Shown: piece after piece, positions 14,620 through 22,936 of the stretch
How the letters are laid out: each line of letters opens with the position of its first letter
How positions within the stretch are numbered: position 1 is the first letter of the stretch
NCBI GenBank assembly: GCA_900315105.1
Contig: OMXX01000089.1
Location: forward strand, 1 to 26,457
Source: an uncultured Prevotellaceae bacterium
Lineage (GTDB): Bacteria; Bacteroidota; Bacteroidia; Bacteroidales; Bacteroidaceae
Direction of reading: 5' to 3'
Length of the DNA: 26,457 nucleotides
Notes under the pieces: model-generated
What the model was told of the DNA's origin: nothing
What the model saw: only the letters and a program-made list of their open reading frames with translations
Database searches by the model: none
Translations under genes and position numbers: made by a program

Positions 14620-15729
14620 ATGAACATTCTTTTTATTACAAATACCCTTCCTCCAGTAGTAGATGGTGTCGGCGACTATACGCTTAACCTCGCCAAGGAG
14701 TTTGTGGCTCACGGCCATAATGTGAGCATTGTATGCAAGCATGATGACCTAGAAAGAGCAGAAGACGAGGGGATCCATATTTTTCCTATTGTAATGAAAT
14801 GGGACAAACAAAACGCAGAGCAAGTAATCCAATTGATTGAAAAAGAGAAGATAGATATCGTTTCCCTGCAATATGTGCCCCATGGATTTGAGCCACATGG
14901 CCTGCCATTCAGCCTAATTGGCTTCATAAAGAAAATAAGGGGAACCGGAACTCCTATTTTCACTTTCTGCCACGAGATATATTGGAAATACAGAGGTACC
15001 AATATAAAATATCTTGCAGAATCCCTGCTGATGGCTCTTATATCGAAAGAGATTCTAAAGGTGAGTACTCTTGTGGCAACAAGCATTTCTCACTATGCTG
15101 AAATGATTGTCGGCCTTTGCAGAAAGGAAGCCTCTCTCATTCCGATAGCAAGCAATATCCCCATCACCGACCCTGATGAGGATACAGCAAGGAGGCTGCG
15201 GTCGGAAATAGCTCCCCACAATGAATTTATTGTGGCTTTTATCGGCAAGAGAGAGATGGCAACGGTAAGCATGGCTTTACAAAGGCTTATACAGGGAGGC
15301 TACCCCATTAAAATCCTGCTCATCGGCAAGACCAACGAGATCATTGGCATAAAAAACCAATACTGCTATCATACAGGTATACTCGATATCGACGAACTAT
15401 CAAAATATGTTTCAGTAGCCGATTGCATGATAATGCCTCAGGACAACAAGTCTGGATGCTCATTCAAGAGTGGCTCTCTTGCCGCTGCCCTTGGATTCGG
15501 ATTACCTGTTGTAACATCCAGAGGAATCATGACCGACGACAGCCTTAAGGATAAAGAGAACTTACTTTTTGTTGACTCCAGTTCAGCTGATAGCTATTAT
15601 GATGCCATTTTATCGCTGATGAGAGACAAGACTCTCGCAAAGAAAGTGGCCCAAGGCTCCAAGACGATCGGCATGAAACTGACCTGGGAAGAAACATATC
15701 GCAAATACATGGATATAATCAATAAATGA
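14620..15729 (+). CDS. GT4-type glycosyltransferase
   Basis: This 369-aa GT-B enzyme has an N-terminal domain beginning MNILFITNTLPPVVDGVGDY, with the glycine-rich GVGDYTLNLA that contacts the acceptor side. The C-terminal domain shows AFIGKREMATVSMALQRLI, VADCMIMPQ and GSLAAALGFGLPVVTSRG. The last takes the place of the E-x7-E loop, but the first acidic residue of that motif is not evident. I chose the ATG at 14620 over an in-frame TTG 36 bases upstream. The stop overlaps the ATGATG start of the next gene, indicating translational coupling. Confidence 0.85.
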   Translation: MNILFITNTLPPVVDGVGDYTLNLAKEFVAHGHNVSIVCKHDDLERAEDEGIHIFPIVMKWDKQNAEQVIQLIEKEKIDIVSLQYVPHGFEPHGLPFSLIGFIKKIRGTGTPIFTFCHEIYWKYRGTNIKYLAESLLMALISKEILKVSTLVATSISHYAEMIVGLCRKEASLIPIASNIPITDPDEDTARRLRSEIAPHNEFIVAFIGKREMATVSMALQRLIQGGYPIKILLIGKTNEIIGIKNQYCYHTGILDIDELSKYVSVADCMIMPQDNKSGCSFKSGSLAAALGFGLPVVTSRGIMTDDSLKDKENLLFVDSSSADSYYDAILSLMRDKTLAKKVAQGSKTIGMKLTWEETYRKYMDIINK

Positions 15730-16337
15730 TGGAAGAAGACAACAGAACATTATACGAGAAAGCTATACAAGACAGAAGCTATGCGCATTACCTCATAGGT
15801 CTTCTAGCAAGATGGAAGCAACACTTCAAATATGCCCGAGCCAGGAGAATAGCAAGGCTGGGGGGGGCAAAAATTGGCAAGAATGTCATCATGCCCGTTT
15901 CTCTTGCTAAGAAAATGAACAAGAATGTCACCATCGGCGACTGTACTTCTATACAAACAGATGCCATAGATTTCCGCTCCCCGGTGCATATCGGCAGCCA
16001 TGTTATCATCGGCTATGGTACCGAAATCATTACGACCAGTCACTATATCGACTCTCCCGAATGGGAGCACAAGTATTATGGTATCACCATCGACGACTAT
16101 GCGTGGATACCGACAAAAGTTCTTGTGCTGCCAAGTTGCCGGCATATAGGCTATGGGGCAGTCGTGGGCAGTGGCAGTGTGGTAGTGAAAGATATTGAAC
16201 CTATGTCTGTCGTCAGTGGTAATCCGGCTAAGGAGTTCAAGAAGCGTAAGTGCGTGCACTCCAAACTAGTGGTAGAATCGCTTCTCGGTGGTGATTTTGA
16301 AACGTACATGAAAGTGCGTAAACAGAAGAAGCAATGA
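15726..16337 (+). CDS. LbH acyltransferase with an in-frame 8-G tract
   Basis: This 203-aa enzyme has an N-terminal helical part (about 1-44), RLGGAKIGKNVIM opening the beta-helix, then hexapeptide repeats (NVTIGDCTSIQ, PVHIGSHVIIGYGTEIITTSHYI, AWIPTKVLVLPS). H106 in TTSHYIDSPEW is the probable catalytic base, and the C-terminus VSGNPAKEFKKRKC is the usual acetyltransferase tail. The Gly46-Gly47 pair is encoded inside a run of eight G (15860-15867), currently in frame; a gain or loss of one G would abolish the domain. It overlaps the preceding glycosyltransferase by four bases. Confidence 0.85.
   Translation: MMEEDNRTLYEKAIQDRSYAHYLIGLLARWKQHFKYARARRIARLGGAKIGKNVIMPVSLAKKMNKNVTIGDCTSIQTDAIDFRSPVHIGSHVIIGYGTEIITTSHYIDSPEWEHKYYGITIDDYAWIPTKVLVLPSCRHIGYGAVVGSGSVVVKDIEPMSVVSGNPAKEFKKRKCVHSKLVVESLLGGDFETYMKVRKQKKQ
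15860..15867. repeat. Poly-G tract, 8 G, in frame
   Basis: Eight consecutive G cover the last base of the Leu45 codon, both Gly codons and the first base of Ala48. It is the second of three such tracts in the window, all inside LbH acyltransferase coding sequence. Confidence 0.95.
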
Positions 16338-16458
16338 AATAAATTTTTATTTGGAATGGGTATAATTTTTGCAACCAACAATAAATTTCTTATAAAATTA
16401 TCATCCTCCGCTATTGTAAGAATCTTGTAGCAAGAATAGTTTCGTACACATATTAAAC

Positions 16459-17715
16459 ATGAAAAATAGAATATTAGTAGCCCACCCTACTGGCAATGCT
16501 AACACTCGCGGAGCTTTGGCAGGTTTCCGGAAACTTAGCATACTGCAGAGCTTTCATACCTGCGTGGCATGTTTCGAGGGCGATGTACTGTACCGGCTTG
16601 GTGCGTTAGGTCCTTTCCGGGAGTTCCGACGCAGGCTTTTCGACAAGTCGATAGAGAAGCTCACTTATACCTATCCTTACAAGGAGCTTATGCGCATAGT
16701 GGCAGGAAAGCTACACAAGACAGGATGGACCGCTCACGAAACCGGAAAATACTGCGTAGACAAAGTCTATCAGGATCTGGACCATAAAGTGTCAAGATAC
16801 CTGCAGAAACATTATGATGAGGTCAGTGCAGTATATCTGTATGAAGATTGTGCAACAGAAATAGTGGAAGAAGCTAAAAAGCATAACCTGAAATACATCT
16901 ACGACCTTCCTATAGGCTATTGGAGAACCATGCACAGGCTTCTGGACGAGGAAGGAAAGCGAAATCCAGAGTGGGCTGTCACCCTTGGAGGTCTTAATGA
17001 CTCACAAGCTAAGCTCCGTCGTAAGGATGAGGAACTAAGAAAGGCTGACAAGATATATGTAGCAAGCTCTTTCACTAAAGCCACTCTAAAAGATTATCCT
17101 GGCAGCTTGGCCGATATAGAAGTCATACCATACGGATTTCCGCCAGTCAACGATCATAGGGAATATACACCTCTTGAGGGCAGGAAGCTGAAAGTGCTAT
17201 ATGTAGGCGGCCTGTCACAACGCAAGGGCATCTCGTATCTTTTCGAGGCTGTGAAAGGATTGGAGGATAAGATAGAGCTTACTGTCATAGGCAGAGGAAA
17301 CATCGAGGGCTGCAAGGCATTGAAGGAAGCCCTTGGGCATGTCAACTACATTCCTTCATTGCCTCATGACGAAGTACTGAAGGTAATGGCAGCCAACGAT
17401 GTGTTTGTATTCCCATCATTGTTCGAAGGCTTTGGACTTGTAATTACCGAAGCCATGTCGCAGGGCACTCCTGTGATTACCACCGACCGTACCTGCGGCC
17501 CTGATATTATGCATAATGGAAAAGACGGCTGGATCGTAGAAGCCGGCACCTCTGAGCCTATCAGGACTATACTCAAAGATCTTATTAGCAATCCATCCCA
17601 ACTGATTTCTGCAGGTATGGCTGCAAAGGCAACTGCTGCGAAGCGTCCTTGGAGCAGCTATGAGAAGGAATTAGCAAATTCTGTAAACAAATATCTGAAT
17701 GGAGAACTTTCTTAA
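16459..17715 (+). CDS. GT4 glycosyltransferase
   Basis: A 418-aa GT-B fold enzyme. The N-terminus MKNRILVAHPTGNANTRGAL has an NANTRGALAG acceptor-side loop. Mid-protein IYDLPIGYWRTMHRLLDEE recalls a subfamily with an insert. The donor domain shows VIPYGFPPVN, KVLYVGGLSQRKGISYLFEA and the retaining GT4 signature EGFGLVITEAMSQGTPVITT with E323 and E331. All catalytic features are present. A 121-bp gap precedes it, with no convincing promoter. Its 3' end overlaps the polymerase gene by 17 bp. Confidence 0.9.
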   Translation: MKNRILVAHPTGNANTRGALAGFRKLSILQSFHTCVACFEGDVLYRLGALGPFREFRRRLFDKSIEKLTYTYPYKELMRIVAGKLHKTGWTAHETGKYCVDKVYQDLDHKVSRYLQKHYDEVSAVYLYEDCATEIVEEAKKHNLKYIYDLPIGYWRTMHRLLDEEGKRNPEWAVTLGGLNDSQAKLRRKDEELRKADKIYVASSFTKATLKDYPGSLADIEVIPYGFPPVNDHREYTPLEGRKLKVLYVGGLSQRKGISYLFEAVKGLEDKIELTVIGRGNIEGCKALKEALGHVNYIPSLPHDEVLKVMAANDVFVFPSLFEGFGLVITEAMSQGTPVITTDRTCGPDIMHNGKDGWIVEAGTSEPIRTILKDLISNPSQLISAGMAAKATAAKRPWSSYEKELANSVNKYLNGELS

Positions 17716-19030
17716 TCTAAGGAGACTGACAGAAGGCGAGCCCTACGCTTTGTACAGGAAGGCTATATGGGTATATCTCTTCCTGCTGATATTTGAAGGT
17801 GCCTTGCGCAAGTGGGTTTTACCTCAATTGGCAACGCCGCTACTGCTGGTTCGTGACCCTATAGTGATATGGCTCTATTTTGTAGCTTTACAAAAGGGGT
17901 GGCTCAGAAACACCTACGTCCAGCTGATATGCTTTGTAAGCTCTGTTTCGCTTATCATCACTCTGATAGCGGGCCATCAAAATCTGATCGTAGGCCTTTT
18001 CGGATGGCGTATCTACTTCTTCCATTTCCCTATGATGTTTATCATGGCAAAGCTGCTCAGCAGAAGGGATATACTGAAGATGGGAGAGTTCCTTCTGTAC
18101 ATGTCAATCCCAATGACTATACTGATTGTCATGCAATTCTATGCTCCTCAGTCTGCATGGGTAAACATGGGTGTGGGTGGTGAAGGTACTGCCGGCTTCC
18201 AGGGTGCAATGGGATATATGCGTCCACCTGGCACCTTCTCTTTCACAGCAGGATATGTTTGCTACCAGGGTATCGTAGGTTGCTTCCTGCTATATTATCT
18301 TGTGGAAAACAATTCTCTTGCGAAAGATCTCCAGATACCACGTCGCACATTGTTTATCATGCTGGCATGTTATATCGTTGCCATCCCGACATCTATATCG
18401 CGCACCAACCTTTTCCAGACAATCATCTTCTTTGCATTCTTGTTTATTGCGGCAATGAGAAGGAATAAGCTAAAGGGCAAGTTCATAAAATTCATCATTT
18501 TGGGCGTGATAGCCATTATTGTATTGCGGGCTCTGGGAATAGGAAATGAGGCTATAGCTGCATTCTCTGAGCGAATCGATACTGCCAACGAGGCTGAAGG
18601 AGGTGTGAAAGGTGTGGTAGGTGACAGATACGCCGGTGGCTTACTATCTGCTTTCACCAATCTCGACATGCCTTTCTTTGGCTATGGTCTAGGACTGGGT
18701 ACTAACGTTGGCGCAAAGATCATGGGTGGAGATATGTACTCTTTCGGCTTCAATGCAGAGAACGAATGGCAGCGAATGGTAGGTGAATGTGGATATCTTA
18801 TCGGATGGTCTATCATCTTCATACGATTGTTCTTCTCTGCAAATATATTCGTAAAAGGATACAAGGCAATGATTCACAATAATGACCTTCTGCCGTGGAT
18901 GATATGCGCCGACGTAGTATTGACTGTTCCGCAAGGTCAGTGGTCTATTCCTACAAACCTAGGATTCGCCATTTTGGCCGGTGGGCTTGCACTGGCAGCT
19001 GTGAAAACCAGCAGATTTACAAAGAGATAA
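17699..19030 (+). CDS. wzy: Wzy-like O-antigen/EPS polymerase
   Basis: This 443-aa polytopic protein has about ten to twelve hydrophobic segments. A short cytoplasmic start (MENFLNLRRLTEGEPYALYR) precedes the first helix. A large periplasmic loop around residues 160-185 contains GYMRPPGTFSFTAGYVC, of the kind seen in Wzy/O-antigen ligase family proteins (PGTF-like motif). A second polar stretch (residues about 280-345) precedes the final helices. It would join repeat units on the periplasmic face. A WaaL-type ligase is the alternative, but position in the capsule operon and overlap with a glycosyltransferase gene favour a polymerase. Confidence 0.8.
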   Translation: MENFLNLRRLTEGEPYALYRKAIWVYLFLLIFEGALRKWVLPQLATPLLLVRDPIVIWLYFVALQKGWLRNTYVQLICFVSSVSLIITLIAGHQNLIVGLFGWRIYFFHFPMMFIMAKLLSRRDILKMGEFLLYMSIPMTILIVMQFYAPQSAWVNMGVGGEGTAGFQGAMGYMRPPGTFSFTAGYVCYQGIVGCFLLYYLVENNSLAKDLQIPRRTLFIMLACYIVAIPTSISRTNLFQTIIFFAFLFIAAMRRNKLKGKFIKFIILGVIAIIVLRALGIGNEAIAAFSERIDTANEAEGGVKGVVGDRYAGGLLSAFTNLDMPFFGYGLGLGTNVGAKIMGGDMYSFGFNAENEWQRMVGECGYLIGWSIIFIRLFFSANIFVKGYKAMIHNNDLLPWMICADVVLTVPQGQWSIPTNLGFAILAGGLALAAVKTSRFTKR

Positions 19031-19067
19031 ATTGTTTTAATCATGTACAGTAATAGAATAACACATA

Positions 19068-19335
19068 ATGAACCTTACTGATATTTCTAAGTTCCGATCC
19101 CATCTTATGGGAATAGCCATGCTCATGGTTGTTTTCCATCATCTGCCAATAGAAATTGGCAATTCTGTATACAGCTACTTAAAACTGAATGCGGGCTTCG
19201 GTGTGGATATCTTCCTCTTGCTTAGCAGGCTGGGATTATATTACTAATGTCTAGGTGGAAGCACAGCTACAGCAGAGGGACTCGGGTTTCTACCGTGAGG
19301 ATAGAGTACCGCTCTTATTCCATACTACTGAACGT
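19068..19335 (+). pseudogene. Decayed acyltransferase-3 (AT3) gene, N-terminal remnant
   Basis: A 59-codon ORF (19068-19247) reads MNLTDISKFRSHLMGIAMLM, then VVFHHL and a FGVDIFLLLSRLGLYY block. These are the first two helices of an acyltransferase-3 membrane protein, including the R...H pair and the GVDIFLLLS signature. It stops at 19245-19247. Recognisable shreds follow in other frames (GFYRED, then RIEYRSYSILLN), as expected when several small indels have hit the next conserved block. Full AT3 proteins have about 330-380 residues, so this is inactive. From about 19336 to 19470 I see nothing. Confidence 0.65.
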
Positions 19336-19470
19336 TTTTAAACGTACGGGCGAGACATGCGGGTCTCCTCTGCTGAAGTCTTTCATAGCACAATATCATG
19401 AATTCATTAGCACAGTGATGCAAAGTGAGCGTCTATGAAATAATGCATTGATAAATAACAATTTAAGATT

Positions 19471-21144
19471 ATGAGAAAGATATTAAATATATTGCTAATC
19501 TTTATGCCTTGGAAAATTAGGCGTAAGTTATTGGAGCTGTTTTATGGGTATAAAATCCACCCTACTGCTCATATAGGCTTTTCATATATTTATCCGCGAT
19601 ATTTGGAGATGGGAGAAGGTGCTACTATCGATCATCTGAACGTCGCAATCCACTTGGATAAATTAGTATTAGGCAAGAACAGCAGCATAGGCCGTCACAA
19701 CTGGATAACAGGATTCCCAACAAAAACAGATGCTATTCCTTTTTCACATGATCTGACAAGGAAATCAGAGCTGATTATTGGTCGGGAATCAGCTATCACT
19801 AAGCAACATCATATTGACTGTACTAATGCCATACATATCGGTGACTTCGTAACCATAGCTGGCTATCGCTCTCAATTCTTAACCCATTCCATTGACATTT
19901 ATGAGTCAAGACAAGACAGCCACCCGATAACTATTGGTGATTACAGCTTTGTATCAACTGGCGTTATTATTCTTGGAGGCTCCACTCTCCCATCTTTTTC
20001 AGTTTTGGCAGCTGGTGCTGTTCTAACAAAACCTTATAATGAAGAATGGACGATTTATGCCGGCGTTCCTGCCAAGCCAAAAAAGGTGATAGAAAAGAGT
20101 GCGAAATATTTTAGCAGAGGGGGGGGTATGTACTTTGATACAAACGACGACATGAAGATACAGTACTATACCCCCAACGGCAGCATTTCGATTATAAATG
20201 TCTTTATCCCGATCATAAAAGAGGTAAACAAGAAATACTATATTCTTGAAAATCAAGTACCTTCACAGTTTGCAGGGATAAAAGATATTATTCAGAATGG
20301 AATGAATGCCCGCCGTATGCAGCACAAAGGCTTCATCAACCATATTACCGGTGCTAACCATTTTCTCCTATTGTTTCTGGATGGGAAAAGAACAGTTGTG
20401 ACAGTGCATGATATAATGCATTATTTCGATTTGCATGGAGTAAAAAAGTTTATCTGGAAGCTGCTCTACATATATCCGCTAAAGAGAGCTGCAAAGGTTG
20501 TATTTATATCAGAATTTGCAAAAAATCAAACTCTGAAAGAAGTTAAGCTAAAGGATTATTGCATAATAGAAAACCCTCTGCTTGAAGATTTTATATATTG
20601 CCCTAAATCATTCAATCACGAAAAACCTGTCATCATGCATATAGGTACTGCTGACAGGAAAAATCTTTCCCGCACCATCGTAGCACTAAAAGGCATCAAG
20701 TGCCATCTGAGAATTATCGGAAAAATATCGGAGAAGAACAAGAAACTGCTGGAAGAAAACAATATAGAATATTCTAATGCCGTGGACATAAACAACGAGC
20801 AGGTTGTGAAAGAATATGAGAATTGTGATATTGTAGACTTCCCGTCTACTTTCGAGGGCTTCGGTATGCCTATCATTGAAGGGCAAAAAGTAGGAAGAAT
20901 CGTATTGACGTCAAATATATCTCCTATGAAAGATGTGGCTGCTGATGGTGCTGTTCTAGTGGATCCGTTTAGCGTGGATAGTATCAGAGAAGGCTACTTG
21001 AAAATCCTGGGAATGACAGAACAAGAACGCCAAGAGATAATAGACAAGGGACAGAAAAACTGCAAACGATTTGAAGCAAAAAAAATTGCAGAAAAGTATC
21101 TGGACATTTACAAGGACGTTTACAAGAAGCTTAATCATAAATAG
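19471..21144 (+). CDS. Acyltransferase-glycosyltransferase fusion joined at a poly-G tract
   Basis: One 557-aa frame holds two enzymes. Residues 1-about 213 form an LbH acyltransferase (IHPTAHIGFSYIYPRYLEMG, LVLGKNSSIGRHNWI, ITIGDYSFVSTGVIILGGS, AGVPAKPKKV as the normal C-terminal tail). H112-H114 or H139 are candidate catalytic residues. Residues about 228-557 form a GT4 glycosyltransferase, with the start-like MKIQYYTPNGSISIINVFI, VVTVHDIMHYF, IMHIGTADRKNLSRTIVAL and EGFGMPIIE (E462, E470). The link is SRGGGMYFDTNDDMK, where GGG is encoded by eight G at 20119-20126 and Met220 (20128) follows at once. With nine or seven G the acyltransferase would end a few codons later, and the glycosyltransferase would have to start separately at Met220 or Met228. 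The stop is 11 bp before the next gene. Confidence 0.85.
   Translation: MRKILNILLIFMPWKIRRKLLELFYGYKIHPTAHIGFSYIYPRYLEMGEGATIDHLNVAIHLDKLVLGKNSSIGRHNWITGFPTKTDAIPFSHDLTRKSELIIGRESAITKQHHIDCTNAIHIGDFVTIAGYRSQFLTHSIDIYESRQDSHPITIGDYSFVSTGVIILGGSTLPSFSVLAAGAVLTKPYNEEWTIYAGVPAKPKKVIEKSAKYFSRGGGMYFDTNDDMKIQYYTPNGSISIINVFIPIIKEVNKKYYILENQVPSQFAGIKDIIQNGMNARRMQHKGFINHITGANHFLLLFLDGKRTVVTVHDIMHYFDLHGVKKFIWKLLYIYPLKRAAKVVFISEFAKNQTLKEVKLKDYCIIENPLLEDFIYCPKSFNHEKPVIMHIGTADRKNLSRTIVALKGIKCHLRIIGKISEKNKKLLEENNIEYSNAVDINNEQVVKEYENCDIVDFPSTFEGFGMPIIEGQKVGRIVLTSNISPMKDVAADGAVLVDPFSVDSIREGYLKILGMTEQERQEIIDKGQKNCKRFEAKKIAEKYLDIYKDVYKKLNHK
20119..20126. repeat. Poly-G tract, 8 G, at the domain junction
   Basis: Eight G plus the following T encode Gly217-219, directly before ATG 20128. 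Nine G would give SRGGGYVL-stop and seven G would give RGGVCTLIQTTT-stop, both separating the acyltransferase from the glycosyltransferase. Confidence 0.95.
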
Positions 21145-21155
21145 ATAATTCACAG

Positions 21156-22241
21156 ATGAGAATATTACACTATATACCTTCTATAGACAGGACGTCTGGG
21201 GGCGTGGGCGGATACATGCAGCTGCTGAGCAAGGAGCTTGGGAAGCTAGTGGATCTGCACGTGGCAACTCACCAATCGGATAATATGCTGGAGCTGGAGA
21301 ACTGCAAGGTGCACTTCTTGCCGACATGGAAACACGCTCGGGGGATGCACCGGGAGTGGACGAGACTGCTGGATGAGGTGAAACCGGATGTGGTGCACTG
21401 CAACTGCTGCTGGATGCCGGCGTCGGCAATGACGCAGCGCTGGGCTCAGAATGCCGGATACAGAGTTGTGCTGACTCCTCATGGCATGCTGGAGCCATGG
21501 ATAATGCACCGGCACTACTACTCGAAGAAGTTGCCAGCTCTGATGCTTTATCAGCGCAGGGCGGTGGAGAGAGCTGACATGATTCATGCTACGGCGGATA
21601 GCGAGAAGGAGCACTTGCTGCAACTGGGATGGAACGACAGAATAACGATTGTGCCGAATGGTATCGATGTGGATTCTATCAGTATGAAAACATCATGGCA
21701 GCGGACAGGGAAGATACTGTTCCTCTCGAGAATGCATCCTAAGAAGGGCATCAATTTCCTGATAGAGGCTGTGGCCAAGCTGGGTGGCGATTATCGCTGT
21801 CTGATAGCCGGTGAGGGCGAGAAGGCTTACGTGGAAGAGTTGAAAAGTCTGGCTGAGAGGCTTGGCGTGGCTGACAGAGTGGAGTTTCTGGGCGGTGTCT
21901 ACGGTGATAGGAAATGGGAGCTGTTTCGTGAGGCTGATGTCTTTGTACTGCCCACTCATAGCGAGAACTTCGGTATCGTGGTGGGTGAGGCGCTTGCCTG
22001 CGGAACGCCTGTGATTACTACGAAGGGAACGCCGTGGCAGGACTTAGATGATCACCACTGTGGCTGGTGGACGGAAGTGGGCACGGAGCCTACACTCGGG
22101 GCATTGCGCGCCTGCACTGAATGCTCCACGGAAGAACTGGAGAGGATGGGGCGCAATGGCCGTAAGCTCATAGAGGAGAAGTACTCTACTCAGGCTGAGG
22201 CGGAGGGTATGCTGAGGATGTATGAGAAGCTGCTGAAATAG
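21156..22241 (+). CDS. GT4 glycosyltransferase
   Basis: This complete 361-aa GT-B enzyme has MRILHYIPSIDRTSGGVGGY with the GGVGGYMQLLS acceptor loop at residues 15-25, VHCNCCWMPAS, LTPHGMLEPWIMHRHYYSKK (the PHG-ML-PW signature of a common capsule GT4 subgroup), IVPNGIDVDSI, KILFLSRMHPKKGINFLIEA and SENFGIVVGEALACGTPVIT with E270 and E278. It is cytosolic and a typical retaining glycosyltransferase; the sugar is not deducible. The gene is visibly more GC-rich than its left neighbour, suggesting a different origin. It begins 11 bp after the fusion gene. Confidence 0.92.
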   Translation: MRILHYIPSIDRTSGGVGGYMQLLSKELGKLVDLHVATHQSDNMLELENCKVHFLPTWKHARGMHREWTRLLDEVKPDVVHCNCCWMPASAMTQRWAQNAGYRVVLTPHGMLEPWIMHRHYYSKKLPALMLYQRRAVERADMIHATADSEKEHLLQLGWNDRITIVPNGIDVDSISMKTSWQRTGKILFLSRMHPKKGINFLIEAVAKLGGDYRCLIAGEGEKAYVEELKSLAERLGVADRVEFLGGVYGDRKWELFREADVFVLPTHSENFGIVVGEALACGTPVITTKGTPWQDLDDHHCGWWTEVGTEPTLGALRACTECSTEELERMGRNGRKLIEEKYSTQAEAEGMLRMYEKLLK

Positions 22242-22258
22242 GGTCTACAGAGCTATAT

Positions 22259-22290
22259 TGCCACAGACTTACACGGCTTTACACGGACAG
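22259..22290. repeat. Intergenic CACGGAC-type repeat, left copy
   Basis: These 32 bp have a roughly 10-bp internal period (CCACAGAC, ACACGGCT, ACACGGAC). They match the reverse complement of 22970-23001 at 23 of 32 positions. The two copies flank the next acyltransferase gene in opposite orientation. Confidence 0.6.
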
Positions 22291-22361
22291 TATTTGATTG
22301 TCTTCAATTAACTTGACTTGCTCTACAATATAAACGATTTATCAATTAACAACTATTGGTA

Positions 22362-22904
22362 ATGGACTATATGAACTTTCAGACGCCCTATAGCCGCTGG
22401 AATAAGGCTAAGAGGCTGTTGTGGATGATGACGTGGGCAGTCCTGGCAAGACCATTCCCTAAGAGTTTGATGGCGGGATGGAAAAGAATGTTGCTCAGGC
22501 TGTTCGGCGCTAAGATTGCACCCACCGCCATAGTGTATGCCACAGCTAAGGTATTCGAGCCCTGGAATCTGGTGATGGACGATCATGCATGTTTGGCTGA
22601 TGGTGTGGATTGTTATAATGCTGCTCCCATACATATCGGAGTGAATGCAACGGTCAGCCAGAGAGCTTATCTCTGCACGGCGAGCCACGATATCAGTGAC
22701 CCGCATCATAGGCAGATACAGCGGCCTATCGATATAAAAGATCGCGCATGGGTCTGTGCCGAGGCCTTTGTAGGGCCGGGCGTTACCATTGGCGAGGGTG
22801 CCGTGGTGGGTGCACGCGGATGTGCATATAAAAATGTTGAACCATGGACTGTCGTTGGTGGCAATCCTGCACGCGTCATCAAACAACGGATAATCAAGCA
22901 ATAG
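22362..22904 (+). CDS. WcaF-like LbH acetyltransferase
   Basis: This 180-aa enzyme of the colanic-acid WcaF type has an N-terminal helical part with a YSRWNKAKRLLWMMTWAVLA motif (residues about 10-29), then LFGAKIAPTAIVYATAKV, WNLVMDDHACLADGVDCYN, the catalytic segment LCTASHDISDPHH and AWVCAEAFVGPGVTIGEGAV. It closes with VVGGNPARVIKQR. ATG 22362 is preferred; a TTG two codons upstream and an in-frame ATG at 22371 are alternatives. There is no poly-G tract, in contrast to three of the other acyltransferase genes. The gene stands alone, with repeat-containing gaps of 120 and 128 bp on either side. Confidence 0.88.
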   Translation: MDYMNFQTPYSRWNKAKRLLWMMTWAVLARPFPKSLMAGWKRMLLRLFGAKIAPTAIVYATAKVFEPWNLVMDDHACLADGVDCYNAAPIHIGVNATVSQRAYLCTASHDISDPHHRQIQRPIDIKDRAWVCAEAFVGPGVTIGEGAVVGARGCAYKNVEPWTVVGGNPARVIKQRIIKQ

Positions 22905-22933
22905 CCACTGACGAGTAATCAATAGCCACTGAC
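22899..22933. repeat. 14-bp direct repeat at the acetyltransferase stop codon
   Basis: CAATAGCCACTGAC occurs at 22899-22912, including the TAG stop, and again at 22920-22933, a 21-bp period. The second copy is noncoding. Confidence 0.85.
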
Positions 22934-22936
22934 AGG

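Noticed and set aside
15804..16259. 151-codon open frame antisense to an LbH acyltransferase
   Set aside because: A mirror of the repetitive hexapeptide coding sequence; low-complexity and without a promoter.
16337..16352. AAATAAA/TTTATTT hairpin as a terminator
   Set aside because: A pure AT stem of 7 bp with a 2-nt loop overlapping a stop codon; too weak to call, and a glycosyltransferase gene follows in the same direction.
16361..16370. TATAATTTTTG as a promoter for the GT4 gene at 16459
   Set aside because: Spacing inside the -7 motif is off by one and the nearest TTTG is only about 11 bp upstream instead of about 20.
21078..21085. A8 run near the end of the fusion gene as a slippage switch
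   Set aside because: Poly-A runs of this length are common in AT-rich coding DNA, and this one encodes ordinary lysines in frame close to the C-terminus.
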